NCBI GenBank assembly: GCA_037481655.1
Contig: JBBFLF010000024.1
Coordinates: 1 to 37,207, forward strand
DNA from: Desulfobaccales bacterium
Lineage (GTDB): Bacteria > Desulfobacterota > Desulfobaccia > Desulfobaccales > 0-14-0-80-60-11
Length of the DNA: 37,207 nt
Reading direction: 5' to 3'
Both the position numbers and the translations under genes were made by a program. The notes beneath the pieces were generated by a model that had not been told where the DNA came from, did not search any database, and saw only the letters and a program-made list of their open reading frames with translations. The first letter of the stretch is position 1, and each line of letters opens with the position of its first letter. Shown in pieces: positions 24,245-33,324 of this stretch.

Positions 24245-27200
24245 ATGGGAAACTCGATAAAAGAAAAAATTGAGATGGTTTTGGAAAAACGAGCCCAGGT
24301 CTACCGGGTTGACCCGGACCGCATTGTCCAGGATGCCCGAGGGGCGCGACGGGCCGCCCAGGACTACCGGGGCCGCTGGCTGCTGGAACTCCTCCAGAAC
24401 TGCGAGGACGCCCAGAGCCCCCTGGTGCGCCTGGTGGCCCGCAATAACACCATTTATGTGGCGGACCGGGGCACAGGATTTGTTGCCACCGCCGTGGAGG
24501 CCATCAGCGGCTCCGATTTTTCTGATAAACCTGAAGGCACTATTGGCCGCAAAGGGGTGGGCTTCAAGGCAGTATTCGAAATCACCGACAACCCTCAGAT
24601 TTTTTCGAAAAATAACGACGGGTTGGAGTTCAATCCCCAAAAGGCGAGGGAATGGCTGGAGGCCAGAGATTTTCCTGCCAACGAGGAAATTCCCTTTCAG
24701 TGGCTCCCTTTCTCCCTGCACCGGGGCCAGGCTGCGGCGCAGGATCCGGTCCTCTCCCGCCTGCACGGCTTTGCCACGGTCATCAAACTGCCGCTGACAC
24801 CGGCGCTGAGGGCAGAGGAGGAACTGGCCGACGCCTTGCAAGAACTCAAGCCGGAAAATTTCCTGCCTTTTACCCATTTCCGGGTGCTGCAGGTATTCCT
24901 GGAAGACCAGAAATGGATCTGGAGTTGGCGCAAAATCCAGGAGAAGGGAAAAGAGGAGACACTTTGCCGCATCAAGATTTATGAGACAGGCCAGCTCACG
25001 GAGCAGAACTGGCGGGTTTTGCGACGGGAACTTGAGACTCCCAATCACCTGCTGCAGCATCTCAGTCCCCAGGACCGGAAACATGCTAAGAAAGTCACTT
25101 GGCTGGTGGCCGCGCCTGTGGAGGAAAGTCTGGTGGGGCCCACAGAGGAATATCTGCCAATTCAGGTGTTCTATCCCACCGAGGTGCCTTCCCCGGTGCC
25201 TCTTCTCTTGCACGGCGAATTTCTGGTGAATACCGAGCGCACCGCCATCATCCCCGATCACCCTTTCAATGACTGGGTGGCGACGGAACTGGCCGGTCTG
25301 GTAGTGGAATTTGTCCAGGAGTGCTATCACCCGGAGGCGCCGGCGACCTTCCTGCAGCTTCTGAGGCCATACGAGCACCTCACCGCCCATGACTACACCC
25401 GAAAACTCTGGCATGGCATTACCACGGCAGCAAAAGAACAATTGAGACTCCCCGATCTTGAGGCTGTTCCCCGTCTGCATTGCAAGGAAGCCCTAGTCTC
25501 CCCGGCCTCGGAGCTCGCCCACGAGCTTCTCTCCCATACTGACCTCCGGTCCCGGTTGGTGCACCGGGAAGTCAGCCGGGATAAGGAAGTAGTGGAGAAG
25601 GTCCTGAAGCCCTTGGGTGTGGAAGTATGGGGATCAGAGAATCTCCTCCGGTGGCTCCATGAGAACGGAAGAGATTACGGAAGCGACCCGGAGTGGCTCT
25701 GGCTGGCCTGGCAGTGGCTGGCGGAGTGGGTAGGCGAAACAAAGAAATGGTCAGAAGAAAGGAAGGACCGGGTGCAGCGGGTCAGATCCCTGGCCCTGCT
25801 GCCAGTGAACGGGAATCTCAAAAGTGTTGCGGAGTTGGAAGACCGGTTCATCACCTGGAAAGATGAAGAAACTCCGGAATTGCCTGACTGGCTGCCCCTG
25901 GCCTTCCTGGATTCCTGGTTTGCCGACAGAATCAAAGAAATTATTAAGGAGAAAGAGAACCAACTCATGGAGTTGTTGGGTCTCAGCGGCAGTGGTGACA
26001 CCCACCTGGGGATCAGGAGACCCAACAGAGATCTATGGCGCCAGGCCCTGGAGCAGGCCATTGAGGATTTTTGGCAGAAACCACGGGGGAAGAAAAAGAG
26101 ATTTCTCGAGTTTCTCCTGGCCTCCGGGTGGCATGAGGCCTTTGAGGCCACAGACCGACTAAAACGCTGTCCCATCCCAGTGGTGCGGGGAGGGAAACCG
26201 GAATTTGAAGAGGCCGGGAAGGCTTATTTCTCCTCCTCCTGGGGTGGCGGGGAGCTCCTGGAGCAACTGTGGGGCGATGATCCCCGCATCCCCTGGGCCC
26301 AGCCTTTTGCTAACCTTGACCGGGAAAAGCAACGAGAGGTCTACCGGTGGTTGGGGGTCAATTTTTTTCCACAATTAGGTGATGAAGAGGAGTATAAAAT
26401 AGAAATTCTTAAAAATATAAATGGGAAATATCATGATTATGTTTATAAGGAGACCGAATGGGAAAGAAAATATATAAATATTAGATTTATAGAATTTATT
26501 AATTTTTCGCAACAAGATTATAACAATTCGAAAATATTGCTTATTTTACTTGCAAAATATTGGGATAATTATTATAAAAGGTACGCATACACGAGGGCCT
26601 ATTATCTACCTTATAGATGTTGGAAATCTCGATCGGCTGAGGTGGACAATTTCTGGTGGTTTCAGGTAAAAAATGAACTCCGGGTTCCGGTCACCCACCC
26701 CAAGTTTGCTGGAACACCCCTCAGCCAATGCTGGCTTCCTGATGCGCAAGCCCAGAAAAATTTGGGGCAATTCCTTCCCATAATTGATCTCGAGGCTTTT
26801 CCGGAAGAATATCGGCAAGAGGTGGCTGAGTGGCTCCGATATGAGCTGAGACTCAGGGAGCGTCTGGACCAAGTGAAGCTGGAGGAATGGCAGGAAATCC
26901 TCCAGACCTTGCCAGAGAGATATCCTCCCGACCGATGCGCGAAGTATGCTGGAGCTAGAAATGCCGTGGGCGCCATTTACCGGACCTTTCTGGAATCAAG
27001 CCATGATCCTGCGAATCTGAGGGAAGTGGCCTGGCTGAGCCGCAAAGGGGAGCAATGGGATTACCGTGAGAACTGCTGGCTCGATGACGACGAAGATGTC
27101 GCCCAGGCCTTCTCCCAGGATATCTGGCTGCTGCTCCATCCGGGCAGCGATCAGGAGGCCAGGGCCGCCAAGCTTCCGGGGGTGAAACGCCTATCCAGGC

Positions 27201-28375
27201 ATTCTCACATCGAGGTTCTGCCCGGAGGCGAAATTGAGGCAGAGTCCCAGGAAATCAGTCAAAGACTTCACGAAGTCCTCCCTTTTATCTACGTATGGCT
27301 GCGGGACCAAGGAAAAATAGACGAAAAAGAGAGGGAAAAACTGCGGACTTTGACTGTTAAGGTAGTGGACTCCCTCAAACTCATGGTTGCTCTTAATGGC
27401 GTAGGCGAGCGAACCATCTCCAAGAGTTGGGCCCTGGATAAGAATCTCATCTTCCTTTCCGTAGAGAGCCTCCGGAACCGGAGCTGGCAGTCAGACCTTT
27501 CCCAAGGATTGGCTAACTTTTTGCGGCGCAAGGCGGAGCAGGAATTTTATGAGATTCTCCTCCGCTGTGAAAATGAGGAGGAACGCCGGGCAAAATTACG
27601 CCAAAAAGGAGTTCGAGATGAAGGTATTGGAATGTTTCTGGAGGAATATTATGGGACCGCCCTTCCTCCGTCAGAACCCCCTTCGGAGCCCAGGAGTTCC
27701 GGGACCTCTACCAGCATAATTCTCGAGAGAATATCGCCTGCAGAGAAAACGGGGGCCGGGCCATCTCAAGAACCGGTAGTGGAATCACCACCCAAACAAG
27801 AGACCTCTCCCCAGGTCAGTCTCGTTGATCCTAAAAAAATTTCATGGCAGCAAATCAAATCAACGGGAACTACTACTACCATAGAAACAGATGATTCTTT
27901 TAAGTATGCTCCAACTTCGCCAAATAGCGAGACCTTTAGCGGAACGTCCTCACTCTCTCAGGAAGAACGGAGGAGAATCGAGAAAGTTTCCCGGCAGGTC
28001 TGCCGAAAAAGACTGGAGGAAGAGGGCTATGTGGTGGAGGAGATGCCGGAGGACCACCCCGGCTTTGATCTGAAGGCTTCCAAAGACGGGCGGACCAAAC
28101 TCATTGAAGTGAAAGGACATGCAGGCTCTGCGGCTAAGGTGGAGATCTCCATCAGGCAGATAATGGCTTACTTGAAGCCAGAAACACACGGCGGCGACTC
28201 TTGGGAACTATGGAATGTGGAACATCTCAGGGTAAATGGCAGGCCCCCGGAGATTCAAATATTCACCACACTGAACCTTGACCAACTTGAAGCGAAATCT
28301 TTTTATGTGGATATAAGGGAACAACGGCCTGCAGAAGTCTGGAGGGGGATTATGGGGGACCAGCTGGAGAATTGA
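24245..28375 (+). CDS. Sacsin-type HATPase protein with C-terminal DUF3883 domain, candidate defence factor
   Basis: A 1376-residue protein. The N-terminal GHKL ATPase has E48, N52 and D55 (LLELLQNCEDA), D74-R-G76-x-G78 and G101-RKG-VGFK, the layout of sacsin and related ATPases. A long central part (about 200-1090) has no motif I recognise. Residues about 712-798 come from an extremely AT-rich stretch. A Pro/Ser/Thr-rich linker (about 1135-1235) leads to a DUF3883 (NO VEIN C-terminal) domain at about 1240-1350, with D1275 (GFDLKA) and E1288-V-K1290 (LIEVKG), matching a PD-(D/E)XK nuclease-like site. It directly precedes cas3. An ATP-gated nuclease role in phage defence is inference. Confidence 0.85.
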   Translation: MGNSIKEKIEMVLEKRAQVYRVDPDRIVQDARGARRAAQDYRGRWLLELLQNCEDAQSPLVRLVARNNTIYVADRGTGFVATAVEAISGSDFSDKPEGTIGRKGVGFKAVFEITDNPQIFSKNNDGLEFNPQKAREWLEARDFPANEEIPFQWLPFSLHRGQAAAQDPVLSRLHGFATVIKLPLTPALRAEEELADALQELKPENFLPFTHFRVLQVFLEDQKWIWSWRKIQEKGKEETLCRIKIYETGQLTEQNWRVLRRELETPNHLLQHLSPQDRKHAKKVTWLVAAPVEESLVGPTEEYLPIQVFYPTEVPSPVPLLLHGEFLVNTERTAIIPDHPFNDWVATELAGLVVEFVQECYHPEAPATFLQLLRPYEHLTAHDYTRKLWHGITTAAKEQLRLPDLEAVPRLHCKEALVSPASELAHELLSHTDLRSRLVHREVSRDKEVVEKVLKPLGVEVWGSENLLRWLHENGRDYGSDPEWLWLAWQWLAEWVGETKKWSEERKDRVQRVRSLALLPVNGNLKSVAELEDRFITWKDEETPELPDWLPLAFLDSWFADRIKEIIKEKENQLMELLGLSGSGDTHLGIRRPNRDLWRQALEQAIEDFWQKPRGKKKRFLEFLLASGWHEAFEATDRLKRCPIPVVRGGKPEFEEAGKAYFSSSWGGGELLEQLWGDDPRIPWAQPFANLDREKQREVYRWLGVNFFPQLGDEEEYKIEILKNINGKYHDYVYKETEWERKYINIRFIEFINFSQQDYNNSKILLILLAKYWDNYYKRYAYTRAYYLPYRCWKSRSAEVDNFWWFQVKNELRVPVTHPKFAGTPLSQCWLPDAQAQKNLGQFLPIIDLEAFPEEYRQEVAEWLRYELRLRERLDQVKLEEWQEILQTLPERYPPDRCAKYAGARNAVGAIYRTFLESSHDPANLREVAWLSRKGEQWDYRENCWLDDDEDVAQAFSQDIWLLLHPGSDQEARAAKLPGVKRLSRHSHIEVLPGGEIEAESQEISQRLHEVLPFIYVWLRDQGKIDEKEREKLRTLTVKVVDSLKLMVALNGVGERTISKSWALDKNLIFLSVESLRNRSWQSDLSQGLANFLRRKAEQEFYEILLRCENEEERRAKLRQKGVRDEGIGMFLEEYYGTALPPSEPPSEPRSSGTSTSIILERISPAEKTGAGPSQEPVVESPPKQETSPQVSLVDPKKISWQQIKSTGTTTTIETDDSFKYAPTSPNSETFSGTSSLSQEERRRIEKVSRQVCRKRLEEEGYVVEEMPEDHPGFDLKASKDGRTKLIEVKGHAGSAAKVEISIRQIMAYLKPETHGGDSWELWNVEHLRVNGRPPEIQIFTTLNLDQLEAKSFYVDIREQRPAEVWRGIMGDQLEN
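26401..26580 (+). other. Extremely AT-rich patch inside the HATPase gene
   Basis: Counting by hand, 37 of 180 bases are G or C (about 21%), while line 25081-25140 of the same gene has 36 of 60 (60%). The reading frame stays open and encodes a Tyr/Asn/Ile/Lys-rich segment. Confidence 0.9.
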
Positions 28376-28400
28376 TTTTGACCTAATAGTTTATTATAGC
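28372..28400 (+). promoter_or_regulatory. Possible promoter of cas3
   Basis: TTGATT (28372-28377) and TATAGC (28395-28400) with a 17-base spacer; four of six matches each. It overlaps the HATPase stop codon and would start transcription near 28407, just before the cas3 ATG. Confidence 0.4.
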
Positions 28401-28414
28401 GGGTTAGATTTTTG

Positions 28415-31210
28415 ATGCATCATCTTATCTGGGCGAAAAGACGAAAACTGCCACCTGGAGAGGAACCATCCTCCTCTTATCATCCCTTTATTTGCCATTG
28501 CATTGATGTGGGTGCGGTTGCCGAGCTTTTATGGAAAGAGGTCCTAAAGCCGCATTTTAGGGAGGAGATGAGCCGAGAATTGGGGCTTGAGTCGGATTTG
28601 GCCGGGAAATGCCTGGCCTATCTGGCCGGCCTGCACGATCTCGGGAAAGCCACACCGGTTTTCCAGGGGCAATGGGAGGAAGCCAGGCAGTGGCTAGAGG
28701 CGGCAAGGCTCAGTTGTCCTCTGCCCTTTTCGCAAGTTCATCATGGTATTCTGACAACCTGTCTCCTTGAAGAGCTGTTTCCCAGCCATCTCCCCTCCTT
28801 CCCTTCGCCTGTTATCAGACAGCTGGCTTTTATTTTGGGAGGTCATCACGGAATATTTCCGCGGCAAACTGATGTGAACCATGTTACCACCAAGATAAAG
28901 GGAGGAAAAAGGTGGGAAGAATTGCGGGCAGGGTTAGTCAAAAGGTTTACCGAGTTGTGGGATGTCGGCAACCTGCCTTTGCCTCGAACTTCTAATATTT
29001 CTTGGGCTTGCCTCCTGAAGCTGGCCGGATGGGTGAGCGTGGCGGACTGGATCGGCTCCAATGAAGAGTATTTCCCCTTTGCTTCTCCTGAAATAGACCT
29101 CGAAGATTATCGCGAAAAAGCTCGTTATCAGGCCCAGAAGGCTTTGCAGGGCTTGGGCTGGTTAGGTTGGAAAACCCCTTCCACCTTTGTCACCCTACCA
29201 GAACTTTTCCCCGTCATTCGTTCCCATGGGCTGAGGCCTTTGCAACTAACGGTTTCGGAACTCGGAAAAAAAATGACCGAACCGGGCTTGGTCATCGTGG
29301 AAGCTCCCATGGGGGAGGGGAAAACCGAGGCCGCCATGTATTTGGCGGACCGCTGGGCCGTAATACTGGGCCAGAAGGGCTGCTACTTTGCTTTGCCCAC
29401 CATGACCACCAGCAATCAGATGTTCAGCCGGGTAAAGGAGTTTCTTGGGCAGCGGTATTCTGAGGAGATGGTTAATCTCCAGCTTCTGCATGGACATGCC
29501 TCCCTGGCGGCGGAATTTCAGGCCCTGCGGCGACGGGCGGAGCAATTCTTTATGCCTGCCAATCTGGAAGCAGATGAGGGGGGCTGCCAGGCCAAGCTTC
29601 CAGGAGAGATCATTGCCGCAGAATGGTTTACCCACCGAAAACGGGGTCTTTTGGCCCCCTTCGGAGTGGGCACCGTGGATCAAATACTCTTGGCCGCCCT
29701 GCATACCCGGCACTATTTTGTGAGGCTCTTTGGTCTGTCTCATAAGACTGTGATCGTGGACGAAGTCCATGCCTATGATGCCTACATGGTGAAGCTCCTG
29801 GAGCGCCTGCTGGAATGGCTGGCCGCCTTGGGCTGTTCGGTGGTGCTGTTGTCAGCTACCCTGCCACAACAGCGGCGACTGGCCCTGATGAAGGCTTTTT
29901 GCCGGGGTCTGGGAAGGCCCTGCCCCCAGATACCAAGAAGTCCCTATCCTCGGGTTTCATGGATTACCCCTTCAGGTGAGGGAACCCGGGGATTTGAGGT
30001 GAGTTCTCTCTCTTCCAGAAAATTAAGATTATGGTGGCTTGCACCTCAAAATTCTGAGACTGACACCCCCTATTCCCAATTGAGGCAAGAGTTTCAGAAG
30101 GCTCTAGCGGAGGGCGGCTGTGCTGCGGTCATCTGCAATACCGTGGGCCGGGCTCAGGAAATATACACGGCCCTAAAAAAATTTTTCCCTTCACCCGACG
30201 CGGGCGATGGGTTTCCGGAACTGGATTTGTTTCATGCCAGATACCCCTTTGGAGACCGAGAGGAAAGAGAAAGGCGGACCTTGCAGCGCTTCGGAAAGCC
30301 AGGTTCCGGGGTTAGCAGGCCTCACCGCGCCATCCTGGTGGCCACTCAGGTCATCGAACAGAGCCTGGATTTGGACTTTGACCTGATGGTCACGGAGATG
30401 GCCCCGGTAGATCTCCTGTTACAGCGGGCCGGCCGGCTGCATCGTCATCAGCGGACCCGGCCGGCAAATCTGCAGGAACCAACCCTGATGCTTCTGACCT
30501 CGGAATTGCAGGGGGAGGTCCCACGCTTTGATCCAGGCACTGAGAGCGTATATCACCCCCATGTGCTTCTCAGAACCTGGTGGGCCCTCAGAGGGCGGCA
30601 AACTATCGCCATACCTGAGGATGTGGAAGAGTTGATCGAGATGGTTTATGAAGATGTAACTCCAACGGGAGAGCTTCCTCAGGGTTTGTTACGGGTCTGG
30701 GAGGAGACCTGGAAAGATCTGCAAAGGAACCAGCAGGAGGAGGAGAACCAGGCCCGCCTAAGATATATTTTACCTCCTTACTTTCCCGATGATATTTGGG
30801 AGCATCCCAACCTTGGACTGGAGGAGGATGACCCTGCAGTGCATCGCTCTCTGCAGGCCCTCACCCGCTGGGGTGATCCATCCGTATCCCTGGTCTTATT
30901 ATATGAAAAGGGAGATAAGGTCTTACTTGACCCTGAGGCTGAGCGACCGGTGGCCTTGGAAACAAAGCCGGAGGGGGATTTAGTCCGGGGGCTGTTGCAG
31001 CGCTCAGTGACTATAACTCACCGTCGTTTGGTTCCCTGGCTCCTTAAGGAGGGCGAAATCCCGACAGGTTGGCGCCGACATCCTTTGCTTTGCCGCCACC
31101 GCCTTATCCGCCTGAATCCCGAGAGGCGTTGGCAAGGCGCAGGCTATGAACTTTCTTTGGATCCCGAACTCGGGGTGGTCATCACCTCCATGAAAAAGGA
31201 GTCGCCATGA
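28415..31210 (+). CDS. cas3: Type I-E CRISPR nuclease-helicase Cas3
   Basis: A 931-residue protein that degrades DNA marked by Cascade. The N-terminal HD nuclease domain has H28 (ICHCIDVG), H74-D75 (GLHDLGK), VHHGI and GGHHGIFP. The SF2 helicase part has Walker A APMGEGKTEA near 300, DEVHAYD near 448, LLSATLP, TQVIEQSLDLD and QRAGRLHRH. The length is typical for type I-E. ATG 28415 follows a TTG codon in frame; no strong ribosome site is present. Its stop overlaps casA (ATGA), so they are co-translated. Confidence 0.97.
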   Translation: MHHLIWAKRRKLPPGEEPSSSYHPFICHCIDVGAVAELLWKEVLKPHFREEMSRELGLESDLAGKCLAYLAGLHDLGKATPVFQGQWEEARQWLEAARLSCPLPFSQVHHGILTTCLLEELFPSHLPSFPSPVIRQLAFILGGHHGIFPRQTDVNHVTTKIKGGKRWEELRAGLVKRFTELWDVGNLPLPRTSNISWACLLKLAGWVSVADWIGSNEEYFPFASPEIDLEDYREKARYQAQKALQGLGWLGWKTPSTFVTLPELFPVIRSHGLRPLQLTVSELGKKMTEPGLVIVEAPMGEGKTEAAMYLADRWAVILGQKGCYFALPTMTTSNQMFSRVKEFLGQRYSEEMVNLQLLHGHASLAAEFQALRRRAEQFFMPANLEADEGGCQAKLPGEIIAAEWFTHRKRGLLAPFGVGTVDQILLAALHTRHYFVRLFGLSHKTVIVDEVHAYDAYMVKLLERLLEWLAALGCSVVLLSATLPQQRRLALMKAFCRGLGRPCPQIPRSPYPRVSWITPSGEGTRGFEVSSLSSRKLRLWWLAPQNSETDTPYSQLRQEFQKALAEGGCAAVICNTVGRAQEIYTALKKFFPSPDAGDGFPELDLFHARYPFGDREERERRTLQRFGKPGSGVSRPHRAILVATQVIEQSLDLDFDLMVTEMAPVDLLLQRAGRLHRHQRTRPANLQEPTLMLLTSELQGEVPRFDPGTESVYHPHVLLRTWWALRGRQTIAIPEDVEELIEMVYEDVTPTGELPQGLLRVWEETWKDLQRNQQEEENQARLRYILPPYFPDDIWEHPNLGLEEDDPAVHRSLQALTRWGDPSVSLVLLYEKGDKVLLDPEAERPVALETKPEGDLVRGLLQRSVTITHRRLVPWLLKEGEIPTGWRRHPLLCRHRLIRLNPERRWQGAGYELSLDPELGVVITSMKKESP

Positions 31211-32757
31211 CCCCGTATTTCAACCTGGTTGACGAACCCTGGATTCCCTGTCTGATGCCGGATAATCGCCTGCAGGAATTCGGCCTCCTAGAGGTTCTGG
31301 TGCGGGCTCCGGAAATTCGGGAAATTTTTCACTCGTCGCCTTTGGTCGTGACCGCAGTGCATCGGCTGCTCTTGGCCATCCTGCACCGCAATTTCGGCCC
31401 GGAAAGTTTAGCCGCCTGGAAGGAGCTGTGGGAGCGGAGGAGTTTTGATGCCCAGGCGTTGCAGGAGTATTTTGACCGCTGGCGGGAGCGGTTTTTCCTG
31501 TTCCATCCGGAGCGGCCCTTTTATCAGGTGCCGAGGATGGAAGATGCCAGGGTGCATCCGGTGCAGCTTCTGGCCCTGGAGGCTGCTGCGGGAAACAATG
31601 CCACCTTGTTTGACCATCATTTCAGTGAGCATCCGGCAACCTTTAGGCCCGCCCAGGCCGCCTGTTATCTGGTCGCCCGCCAAGCGTACTCCATCGGGCT
31701 TGGCAAAAGCCACCCTTTTTATTTTTCCGATTCCCCGCTTATTCGCGGCTACACTGTTCTTGTTTTGGGGAAAAATCTCTTCCAGACCCTTGCCTTGAAC
31801 CTCCTCCCCGTACATCAGGATCGCCCCATACCCCGAATAGATGAGGATCTGCCTTCCTGGGAATTGCCCTCTCTCCCCGAGCCTGATCCCAGGGGCAATT
31901 TGATAACTGGTTACATTTCCTATCTTACGTGGCAAAGTCGGAGAATTCACTTGATTGCTGAGGGTAATTCGCCAGTAGTACGTTTCTGCCAGATCCAGCA
32001 GAATTGGAAGTTACCAGAACCGACCCCTTTGGATCCCTTCAAGTCCTACCGGCGGTTGGAAAAAGAAGGTCTGGTTCCCCGGGGCTTGTCCCCCGAAAGG
32101 GCGGTTTGGCGTGACTGCCATGCACTTTTGGAATTACAAGGGAGACCTGAAGTATTAGCTTCTTTAGCCCAGAAAAAGGCCATCTTGCGAGATAGAAAAG
32201 ACTGCCAGTTTTCCATTACCGGTGCAGCAACTGAGGGTGGAAAAGCTGCTCAACTCATACTCTGGCGCTACGAGCGTCTCCCTCTGCCCCTGGACTATCT
32301 GGAAGATGAAAACCTTTTGGGGGAATTGCGGAATGCTTTGGAGGTGTGTGAGAGAGCTCATGATTGCCTCAATCAGCATATGAGGAACCTGGCTGCCCTG
32401 GTGCTTGCCCCGCCCGTTGGGGGGCAAAAGCGCCAAGCCGATCCGCAGGAAGTGGCTCGTCTGGTCCAATCCTGGGCCCCCGGCCGCCGCTACTGGGCCC
32501 GTCTGGAGGCCCCTTTTCGGCATCTGATGGCAGAGTTGCCGGCAGACCAGGTGGAAAATGAAGAGGGCGAGGTGGTTTATGGCACTCGTTTGCTGCCGGA
32601 ATGGCGCCGCACAGTTTATAAGGCGGCGCGACAAAGCTTTCAGGAGGTGGCTAAGAGCCTGGAAAATTCGCTGCGCTCTTTGAAGGCCTTGGCCCAGGTG
32701 GAGGGGCGGTTTTTTGCCGCTCTGAAAAAAGAACTTCTTCCGGAGGAGCAAACATGA
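31207..32757 (+). CDS. casA: Cascade large subunit CasA/Cse1
   Basis: A 516-residue Cse1 protein, which recognises the PAM and recruits Cas3. The N-terminal signature FNLVDEPWIPCL is present, followed by family features such as HPERPFYQVPRM and a helical C-terminal bundle (about 380-510). Its start overlaps cas3 and its end overlaps casB, each by four bases. Confidence 0.95.
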   Translation: MTPYFNLVDEPWIPCLMPDNRLQEFGLLEVLVRAPEIREIFHSSPLVVTAVHRLLLAILHRNFGPESLAAWKELWERRSFDAQALQEYFDRWRERFFLFHPERPFYQVPRMEDARVHPVQLLALEAAAGNNATLFDHHFSEHPATFRPAQAACYLVARQAYSIGLGKSHPFYFSDSPLIRGYTVLVLGKNLFQTLALNLLPVHQDRPIPRIDEDLPSWELPSLPEPDPRGNLITGYISYLTWQSRRIHLIAEGNSPVVRFCQIQQNWKLPEPTPLDPFKSYRRLEKEGLVPRGLSPERAVWRDCHALLELQGRPEVLASLAQKKAILRDRKDCQFSITGAATEGGKAAQLILWRYERLPLPLDYLEDENLLGELRNALEVCERAHDCLNQHMRNLAALVLAPPVGGQKRQADPQEVARLVQSWAPGRRYWARLEAPFRHLMAELPADQVENEEGEVVYGTRLLPEWRRTVYKAARQSFQEVAKSLENSLRSLKALAQVEGRFFAALKKELLPEEQT

Positions 32758-33305
32758 ACCTGGAAGAACGCTTTATTGGCTATCTGGAAAGTCTTGTGAA
32801 AAACCAGGATCGGGGAGCCCTGGCGCAGCTGCGCCGGGGCTTAGGGAAACCCCCCGGGGCGGCCCCGGAAATGCACCGCTATGTGGTACCCTTTCTTCCG
32901 GCTACGCCGTCACCTACTCTGGAAGAAGCCTATTACCTTATCGCCGCACTGTTCGCCTTCTGGCATCAAGGGAAAGACACAGTGGCGTCGAACGCGCCTC
33001 CCAATTTGGGAGCATCCCTGGCCTGTATGGTGACCAAGGACAACGAAGACAGTATAGATCGCCGCTTTACCGCCCTGCTGAAGAGCCACCCGAGGGATTT
33101 GTCGCACCACATGCGGCAGGCGATCGGCTTTCTCAAATCGAAGGAGGTGCCAGTGGCTTGGCAGCAATTATTGCGGGATATTCTGAACTGGGAGCACCCT
33201 GAGGGCTTTGTCCAACGGGACTGGGCCCGGGCCTTCTGGGGCCGCCGGGCAGTATGGGCGCCCCCTGCACTGCCTGAAACCCCTGAAGAAGAAATTACTG
33301 CGTAA
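32754..33305 (+). CDS. casB: Cascade small subunit CasB/Cse2
   Basis: A 183-residue basic helical protein of the Cse2 family. The early GALAQLRRGLGKPP and the late pattern QAIGFLKSKEVPVAWQQLLRDILNWEH are characteristic. Two copies usually line the Cascade belly and hold the displaced DNA strand. It overlaps casA by four bases and ends 19 bases before cas7e. Confidence 0.94.
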   Translation: MNLEERFIGYLESLVKNQDRGALAQLRRGLGKPPGAAPEMHRYVVPFLPATPSPTLEEAYYLIAALFAFWHQGKDTVASNAPPNLGASLACMVTKDNEDSIDRRFTALLKSHPRDLSHHMRQAIGFLKSKEVPVAWQQLLRDILNWEHPEGFVQRDWARAFWGRRAVWAPPALPETPEEEITA

Positions 33306-33324
33306 AGAGAAAGGAGGCCGCCTT

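Noticed and set aside
24245-28375. HATPase gene as two broken genes around the AT-rich patch
   Set aside because: The frame is continuous for 1376 codons, with recognisable domains at both ends.
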